Shown: piece by piece, positions 59,263 through 64,000 of the stretch | Layout: every line of letters starts with the position of its first letter | How positions within the stretch are numbered: position 1 is the first letter of the stretch | Source of the DNA: an uncultured Tropicimonas sp. | GTDB lineage: Bacteria; Pseudomonadota; Alphaproteobacteria; Rhodobacterales; Rhodobacteraceae | Assembly: GCA_947497945.1 (NCBI GenBank) | Contig: CANMIP010000027.1 | Coordinates: forward strand, 31,616-95,615 | Direction of reading: 5' to 3' | DNA: 64,000 nt | Notes under the pieces: generated by a model | The model's database searches: none | What the model was told of the DNA's origin: nothing | Seen by the model: only the letters and a program-made list of their open reading frames with translations | Program-made: the position numbers and the translations under genes

Positions 59263-60624
59263 ATGTTGCGCCGCATCGGACAATGGTTTTTGGCCCGCCG
59301 CCTTCCTGGCGGGCCGAACCAATGGTCGCCGGATTGGCTGGCCAGCGCGGGCGTAGATCCGCGCTCACCTGCCGTTGTGGTGCCCGACCAACTGGCGGCG
59401 GCTCTGCGGTGCGCTTCCTTGCTGTCTGACAGCCTGGCAGCCGTGCCGCCGTCAGTTTTCGAGCCGCTCCCGACCGGCGGGCAAGACCGCGTGACGGCCT
59501 CGGACGCGGCACGCGCGATCCGGCGCACGGCTTACAGCGATTGGGAAACGCTCCTGTTGCAATGCGCGCTGCACGGCAACGGGTTTGCCCGCATCTTGCG
59601 AAATGACCGGAACGGGCCGCATGCCCTCTCTGCCATCCCCTGCCGCCTTGTTACTGTCGCGCTCGATACCGAGGGCCGCGTTTGGTACGAAATCGTCGAA
59701 GACGAACAGACGGGCACGGCGGCGGAGATCATTTCCGCCCGCGACATGGTGCATGTGAAATATCGGTGCCTAGATAGCGCGCTGATCGGAGTCGGCCCGC
59801 TCAAGGCTGCAGCCGCCTCGATCTCGGGCGCGGTGCAAAGCTTCCAACTGCGCGAAAGCCTGCACCGCAACCTTTCGCAAGCGGGCCTGGCTTTCTCGAC
59901 GGATATGGAACTGAACGCCGACCAAATGCAGCAACTGCGCGAGGCGGTCGACAAACAGACAAAAGGCTTGCGGGCGGGCGGATCGATTGTGCTTTCCCAC
60001 GGCCTGAAAATGGATCGCGGCGGAGGCGGCGCGATCAAAGCGACCGATTCCGAACTTCTGGAATCGCTCCGCTTCTCGGTCGAGGAGGTTTGCCGGATTT
60101 TTGGCGTGCCGCCGTCCATGGTCGGCATGGCGCAGGAAAGCTCCTATTCGACCGCAGCCGAGGAGCGCCGGTCTTTCGTCAACTCGACCCTGCGCCCATG
60201 GGCGCGCCGCATCGCCGACGAACTCGGGCGCAAGCTCCTGGCCGAGGAGGAGAGATCGCGCGGCCTGACTGTCGCCTATGATTTCTCCGCCGAGCTTCTC
60301 GGCGAAGGGAACGAACGCGCCGAGGCATTGAGCAAGCTCGTCAATTCGGGCGTGTATTCGCCGAATGAGGCTCGCAACCTTCTCGGCCTAGCCGATGTGC
60401 CGGGCGGTGAGGAATTGCGCGCACCGGTCAATGTCTATCCATTGAGCGCGTGGAGCGGTTACGGCCCGCCCGAGCCTGCGCCCGACGAGACCGAACGGGC
60501 GGTGTTTATCCGTGCAGCGAACATCGCAGTCGAGAGGGCCTTTGACGAGGAACCGGCACCCGGCGATACCGAGGAGGCCACAGACGAGCCACAGGAGGCC
60601 GCAGGTGCGCATGACGAAGATTGA
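59263..60624 (+). CDS. HK97-family phage portal protein
   Basis: 453-residue portal, the ring at the head vertex through which DNA passes. Family blocks: LRCASLLSDSLAAVPPSVF near 50, NGFARILRN near 105, HVKYRCLDSALIGVGPLKA near 165, and IFGVPPSMVGMAQESSYSTA near 285, followed by AEERRSFVNSTLRPW. The acidic C-terminus (EEPAPGDTEEATDEPQEAAG) is typical. ATG 59263 follows GGAAAGAAG and sits 4 bp after the capsid stop. Portal after capsid is the reverse of the usual head-gene order. Confidence 0.9.
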   Translation: MLRRIGQWFLARRLPGGPNQWSPDWLASAGVDPRSPAVVVPDQLAAALRCASLLSDSLAAVPPSVFEPLPTGGQDRVTASDAARAIRRTAYSDWETLLLQCALHGNGFARILRNDRNGPHALSAIPCRLVTVALDTEGRVWYEIVEDEQTGTAAEIISARDMVHVKYRCLDSALIGVGPLKAAAASISGAVQSFQLRESLHRNLSQAGLAFSTDMELNADQMQQLREAVDKQTKGLRAGGSIVLSHGLKMDRGGGGAIKATDSELLESLRFSVEEVCRIFGVPPSMVGMAQESSYSTAAEERRSFVNSTLRPWARRIADELGRKLLAEEERSRGLTVAYDFSAELLGEGNERAEALSKLVNSGVYSPNEARNLLGLADVPGGEELRAPVNVYPLSAWSGYGPPEPAPDETERAVFIRAANIAVERAFDEEPAPGDTEEATDEPQEAAGAHDED

Positions 60625-60877
60625 CCAATCCGGCACCCCAACGCTCATGCCGGGCTTCGTGCGCGATCTCCTGACAGGTGCCGTGCATGCCCGCCGGGAC
60701 ATGCCGGCAAGCGCCCGTTTGGTCGAGGACGATCAAGGCCGCATGATGCTCGCGCTCGTGGGCGATGGGCGGGCGGTCACGATGTCGCTTGACGATGCCG
60801 CGATCCTGGCCGGGCAACTCGGACAATGCGCGGCCCTGGCCGCGATCTTGTTTGCCGAGGAGCGCCGCCTAGGGTGA
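60611..60877 (+). CDS. Hypothetical satellite head-region protein
   Basis: 88-residue protein overlapping the portal end by 14 bp. It has an alanine-rich helical second half (MSLDDAAILAGQLGQCAALA) and no family I can name. Location suggests a head-associated or packaging accessory role, which is inference only. AGGAGG stands about 13 bp before ATG 60611. Confidence 0.6.
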   Translation: MTKIDQSGTPTLMPGFVRDLLTGAVHARRDMPASARLVEDDQGRMMLALVGDGRAVTMSLDDAAILAGQLGQCAALAAILFAEERRLG

Positions 60878-61080
60878 AACACGCATTCCGCACCAAAGAG
60901 ATTGCAGGCCGCGCGGGCTTCCCGTCCGAAAGCGCGCTCACCAAGGCCCGCACAGGGCACAAGCGCCTCGATGTGCCGGCCCATCACCGGGACGGCGGCA
61001 AAGTGATCTATACCCGCGCGTCGCTCCGCGCCTGGCTTGAACGCCATGGGCGCGACCCGGCTGCGGTCGAGGATCTCTGA
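60874..61080 (+). CDS. Small helix-turn-helix protein, AlpA/Nu1-like
   Basis: 68-residue protein starting at GTG that overlaps the previous stop (GTGA). It has a helix-turn-helix/winged look: FRTKEIAGRAGFPSESALT, then VIYTRASLRAWLERHG, a pattern shared by AlpA-like regulators and Nu1-like small terminase DNA-binding domains. Being placed among head genes, it may be a DNA-recognition protein for packaging or a late regulator; sequence does not decide. Confidence 0.6.
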   Translation: MKHAFRTKEIAGRAGFPSESALTKARTGHKRLDVPAHHRDGGKVIYTRASLRAWLERHGRDPAAVEDL

Positions 61081-61559
61081 TGCCATTTGCTGCGAAATGG
61101 ACCGAGGAGGCCGCACGGGCGGAAGCGGCGAAATATCCGAACCGTACGGAGTTCATTCGCGGCTCGGGCGGGGCTTATTCCTATCTCAAGCGGCACGGGC
61201 TTCTCGACGAGGTTATGCCACGACAATGCGAGCGGTGGACCGAGGCCCGCGTGCGCGAGATCGCCGCGACATGCGCTGGTCGGCACGAGCTGCACCGCGC
61301 ATCGCATGGCGCTTACAAGGCGATGCACCGGCTCGGAATCGCTGATGAGCTTTACCCGCCAAAGGTGACGCGATGGACGCGGGAAAAGGTTTTGAAAGCC
61401 GCGCGCGAATGCCGAGACGCATCCGAGTTTTGGCGTCGGTTTTCCGGTGCCGGAAAGTATGCCCGCAAGCACGGAATCCGCGTGCGGTATGGCGGGCAGA
61501 TCACGCGTGACCGCAATGGCGTCTCGGTCCTGCGCCTGCCATGGGAGGCCCGCCCATGA
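61080..61559 (+). CDS. Protein with three repeated helical modules, putative DNA-binding
   Basis: 159 residues consisting of three similar units of about 43 residues, each opening with tryptophan-threonine: WTEEAARAEAAKYPNRTEF, WTEARVREIAATCAGRHEL and WTREKVLKAARECRDASEF. The first two continue with GAYSYLKRHGLLDE and GAYKAMHRLGIADE, the third with GAGKYARKHGI. Such modules recur in phage and bacterial proteins linked to nucleases, and are thought to bind DNA. No catalytic domain is attached. The start shares one base with the preceding stop. Confidence 0.65.
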   Translation: MPFAAKWTEEAARAEAAKYPNRTEFIRGSGGAYSYLKRHGLLDEVMPRQCERWTEARVREIAATCAGRHELHRASHGAYKAMHRLGIADELYPPKVTRWTREKVLKAARECRDASEFWRRFSGAGKYARKHGIRVRYGGQITRDRNGVSVLRLPWEARP

Positions 61560-61873
61560 CATTTGCTCTCGATACCACGCCCGCCGAACAAGCCGTTCTC
61601 GACGGGCGCAGCGAGGCCCTGGCCTATCTCGCCGAAGCCCTCGCGCCATTCGAGGAGGAAACCGGCAAAGCCGCCGTTGCTTCCCTGCAGATCCGCGATG
61701 GCGCGGCTCATGTCGAGATCCGGCACGGCGGCACGCTGATTTTCCATTTTGCCGGTGAGATCAATCGGGACGGTTCAATTTCACCCGGCAAGTATGATTC
61801 GCGAGGATTCGCAGCAATCGCACTAGAGGTTGGCGCGGAACAGATCCGCGCCGCGTTCGTGCGAGCTCTCTAA
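61556..61873 (+). CDS. Hypothetical satellite protein
   Basis: 105-residue protein of unknown function, overlapping the previous gene as ATGA. Segments: GKAAVASLQIRDGAAHVEIR and FHFAGEINRDGSISPGKYD, then helical IALEVGAEQIRAAFVRAL. A decayed copy lies at 62450-62587, so the gene was duplicated within the element. No signal peptide or catalytic motif is evident. Confidence 0.65.
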   Translation: MTFALDTTPAEQAVLDGRSEALAYLAEALAPFEEETGKAAVASLQIRDGAAHVEIRHGGTLIFHFAGEINRDGSISPGKYDSRGFAAIALEVGAEQIRAAFVRAL

Positions 61874-61985
61874 GGCTTTCGGCGAATTCCGGCGCTTCCA
61901 CACAGTAGCCTAAGAACGTGACGTTCAACTCTCTTGCATTTCCATTACACTTTGGCGTGTTGAAACTAAGTCCTTGGGGATTGTG

Positions 61986-62378
61986 GTGAAAAAGTCTGTC
62001 GTACTATCAATTGTGTTGAGTCTTTTAGCTACAGCTAGTTACGCTGATGTCGTCCTTGTTTGTAAGACGTCGTGGGTCGATTTCATCGTTGATCAGAGCG
62101 AGTCCGGGCCCAGCTTCGGAACCGCTGAAGTACGTTTCAACCCCGACAGCAAAGAACTGACAGGCGGGAATGGAATCGACTGCAAGAAGCTCGAAGAGGT
62201 TGAGATCTCCGACAGTAGTATATTTATCCAGTGCGACGCTGGCCTCGGGTTTCGGACGACTTTACGTATTAGTCGGTACTCAGGAGAGTTCACTGAGCAC
62301 TTCGGTCCGAGCGACGGATCTTTGGTTGGCGCTATGGTCTTTCGGGGTAGGTGCGAGGCTGCACAGCAGAAATTCTAA
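61986..62378 (+). CDS. Small exported protein of unknown function (satellite cargo)
   Basis: 130-residue protein with a Sec signal peptide (KKSVVLSIVLSLLATASYAD, cleavage after SYA). The mature part has four cysteines (LVCKT, IDCKK, IQCDA, GRCEAA), even in number, consistent with two disulfides in the periplasm. I recognise no family. Codons are AT-richer than in the phage genes. GTG 61986, GTG 61983 or TTG 61974 may start it. It sits between a gene and that gene's degenerate copy. Confidence 0.6.
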   Translation: MKKSVVLSIVLSLLATASYADVVLVCKTSWVDFIVDQSESGPSFGTAEVRFNPDSKELTGGNGIDCKKLEEVEISDSSIFIQCDAGLGFRTTLRISRYSGEFTEHFGPSDGSLVGAMVFRGRCEAAQQKF

Positions 62379-62449
62379 CTCGACTGCATTGCTACCTAAA
62401 GAAACGCTAGGAGTAATTAAGTGTCTGTTATAAATTTATAATTTCTGAA

Positions 62450-62587
62450 GGTGCGGGTCGCGCTGCCGTTTCGTCGTGGACCTGCAGAGACGGCGCGGAT
62501 ATCTTCACCTGTCCCGGCGAGATCAATCCGGATGGTTCAATCTCGCCCGACTTGAATGCTCCACAACAGTTTATAGAAGTTCATTAG
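62450..62587 (+). pseudogene. Degenerate duplicate of the gene at 61556-61873
   Basis: An open stretch of 45 codons without a start reads GRAAVSSWTCRDGA, then IFTCPGEINPDGSISPD and a stop. It aligns with GKAAVASLQIRDGA and IFHFAGEINRDGSISPG of the intact gene, with about 11 codons missing between the two blocks and the N-terminal third lost. Nucleotide identity is high around GAGATCAATC and GGTTCAAT. Confidence 0.7.
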
Positions 62588-62629
62588 ACGTGGGCGCAGT
62601 GTAGCGACTCGACAGGTGGGCATTCAGGT

Positions 62630-62658
62630 GGGAAAAGCGCCAAAATGGCGTTTTTCCC
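62630..62658. terminator. Bidirectional terminator at the right end of the element
   Basis: GGGAAAAGCGCCA and TGGCGTTTTTCCC pair as a 13-bp stem with one G-T wobble and a three-base loop. A-runs and T-runs on the two arms let it work in both directions, isolating the element from the host gene beyond attR. Confidence 0.75.
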
Positions 62659-62680
62659 TTTGATATCAGAGGGGTTTATC

Positions 62681-62697
62681 TCCCTGTCTCTCCGCCA
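62681..62697. repeat. Right attachment repeat (attR core)
   Basis: TCCCTGTCTCTCCGCCA, identical to the last 17 bp of tRNA-Ser at 51814-51830. Flanking bases differ on both sides, so 17 bp is the full core visible. Confidence 0.88.
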
Positions 62698-63715
62698 CTA
62701 ACACCCTGAATATTATCGGTATATGAGCCAAAGCCGACCTTCGGCACTTGGATGACATTCTGTTCGGCAGATCCGAAATGCGGCATACTATGCCACTTCT
62801 TTGCATGCCGATCCGACGTTCTATGCCCCCACTCGGCGCAGCGCGTCGGGTGATACGGCATCGAAAAACACTCCGCGACCGCCTCGAATGCGGCCCGCCA
62901 TCACCCGGATTTCAGAAATTGACGTCGTTTCCGCCCGACCAAAGTTCCCGAACGCACCACGGCACGGTGCTTGGCCTCTTCGGCCGCCCCACCGGTTGAC
63001 CGGGACCCTATGGCCGCGAAACCGGCTGCCCGTCGCCCTTCAAAATCCGCGCATTTCTGCCTTCCATGTTGCGCCGCGCGAATGACTGCTGCGTTGCATG
63101 CCGCTTTGCGTGACCACGAAAGGCAGCTACCGCTTGTCCTGTGGACGCCCCCACCCGATCCAGAGGAGAGCCTTCAGTCGTCGGTCCCCGCGGCAATGCT
63201 GACACTGACAGGCCCCGTCACTTGCCTGGCGGGGCAACTTCTTTGTGATCTGGGCATTTGGCAGCAATTCACAAGCCGCCTTTGCAGACCTCTCTCTCGA
63301 AGACTTCTTCGCGAGGTCGGCTGACTGCACTTTGCCGACTTCGGGTCAGCGGTGGCACTTCGTAGGTGCAGCAAAGGATCAGAGCGCGTGAACGGCCCGA
63401 AGCGGTAACTCTCGAAGGACTGGGTTCGCCGTATTGCGGCGTGTCAAAGCGGACCTCACCTACCGTGGTTTTCTCCTTGTCAGAGCACTGTTGAACAGTC
63501 GAGAGGATCACTATTGAAGAGACTTGACGCTCACTTCAGGTTTGACTTGTTGGGTCCAGACAGATGCATTTCGTCGTCTTTGGTGCGCAGATCGTGAGAA
63601 CGATGGATGCATAAAGTGCACTCAGTCCCAACATCCGTGAGTTCTCCTTCAAGTGCTGTCTCACCGCGCTCAACGCCTGCGAGACGCCTCTCGGTCTCGA
63701 AATTGGCGTGCTACG
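62698..63715. other. Gene-poor segment beyond attR
   Basis: About 1 kb with only short frames that lack start signals, family resemblance or consistent codon use. It has a hairpin GCCCCG...CGGGGC near 63212-63235. The region may be intergenic DNA of the original tRNA-Ser locus or scar from older insertions. Confidence 0.5.
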
Positions 63716-64000
63716 TCATTGGGTCGAGCCGGCAACAAGGACTTCCCAATTGTGTCTGAGGACCTGTTTCCATGTCTCGTCTGCCTTCAGGCCCGAGGCG
63801 GATTCTCCCATCAAGTAAGCCACCATGATGCGGCCACGTGAGCGGGCCTCGTTTTCCGGGAAGCCCGCTTCCCGAAACATCCAGGCCGCGAAGCCATAAC
63901 GGCGCTGCAGTGTTCGATGATAGACCTCCTGGACGGATGGTTCGGATTTTGCCCAGACGGCGATCGCATGATCCGGTTCCGCGGCACCCTCATCGATCAC
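63716..64000 (-). CDS. TetR-family regulator, C-terminal part (cut by window end)
   Basis: The last 94 residues of a TetR/AcrR-type regulator: only the ligand-binding helical domain is visible (YHRTLQRRYGFAAWMFREAG, then SRGRIMVAYLMGESA and ETWKQVLRHNWEVLV). The DNA-binding N-terminus lies outside the window. The assignment rests on the pattern of helices and is moderately firm; ligand and targets are unknown. Confidence 0.6.
   Translation of the reverse strand: MIDEGAAEPDHAIAVWAKSEPSVQEVYHRTLQRRYGFAAWMFREAGFPENEARSRGRIMVAYLMGESASGLKADETWKQVLRHNWEVLVAGSTQ

Larger units (their letters stand above)
51814..62697. mobile_element. Integrated capsid-encoding phage satellite or reduced prophage (about 10.9 kb)
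   Basis: The segment between the two 17-bp repeats has all genes on the plus strand, in modules: integrase; AlpA-like regulator and a small gene; primase-helicase with iteron-like repeats; a cargo gap with two small genes; fused protease-capsid and portal; four small genes; a second cargo gene; terminator. No large terminase, tail, lysis or holin gene is present and there is no room for one. The combination of self-replication genes with a head but no packaging motor or tail is what a helper-dependent satellite would keep; a decayed prophage is the alternative, but all main genes are intact. Confidence 0.85.

Noticed and set aside
51831..62680. Search for a terminase, tail, lysis gene or CRISPR array in the element
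   Set aside because: All frames longer than about 60 codons were considered; none fits a terminase ATPase/nuclease, tail or holin, and there are no regularly spaced repeats with spacers.
63269..63511. An 80-codon minus-strand frame beyond attR
   Set aside because: No ribosome-binding site and no family; the region looks non-coding on both strands.

Overview
The window is chromosomal DNA from a GC-rich alphaproteobacterium, most likely family Rhodobacteraceae (Roseobacter/Rhodobacter lineage). Family-typical neighbourhoods support this: ntrC-ntrYX-trkAH-hfq-hflX, phoR-pstSCAB-phoU-phoB, a ChpT phosphotransferase next to a DUF3553 protein, olsB-olsA, and obgE-proB-proA close to rplU-rpmA. No species can be named from the sequence alone.

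Positions 1-9250 hold a nitrogen/redox two-component block (3' end of ntrC, ntrY, ntrX), potassium uptake (trkA, trkH), the RNA chaperone Hfq and the GTPase HflX. Positions 9300-15550 hold a VOC protein, a GlxA-type AraC regulator, class II DAHP synthase with a clear terminator, a PAS protein, and a compact run of yicC, gmk and a gamma-carbonic anhydrase-like gene. Positions 15800-25440 hold an O-antigen-type acyltransferase and then the phosphate regulon, with a three-unit Pho box before pstS and a terminator after phoB. Positions 25670-38810 are mixed: an unrecognised gly-rich protein, an NSS transporter, an RquA-like rhodoquinone enzyme, aroQ overlapping a LuxR-type regulator, a structured non-coding stretch with a terminator, an M32 carboxypeptidase, ctaA, an RNA methyltransferase, a ThiE-like protein, fumC and an HNH nuclease. 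Positions 38850-51580 are mostly minus-strand: transporters, SDR, a PEP-mutase-like enzyme, ornithine-lipid synthesis, chpT, proline synthesis, obgE, acetyltransferases and ribosomal proteins L27 and L21.

The distinctive part is 51814-62697. It is an element of about 10.9 kb inserted in the 3' end of tRNA-Ser(CGA) and bounded by 17-bp direct repeats. It encodes a P4-type integrase, an AlpA-like regulator, a primase-helicase followed directly by an iteron-like repeat cluster, a fused prohead protease-major capsid protein with a probable internal start for capsid alone, a portal protein, several small DNA-binding-like proteins, and two small predicted secreted proteins. No terminase large subunit, tail or lysis gene is present. 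I read it as a capsid-encoding phage satellite, or a strongly reduced prophage, that would need a helper for packaging and tails. Paired 17-bp operator-like sites stand before the capsid operon. A decayed duplicate of one small gene and a bidirectional terminator mark the right end. After the right repeat there is about 1 kb without a recognisable gene, then the 3' part of a TetR-family regulator cut by the window edge.
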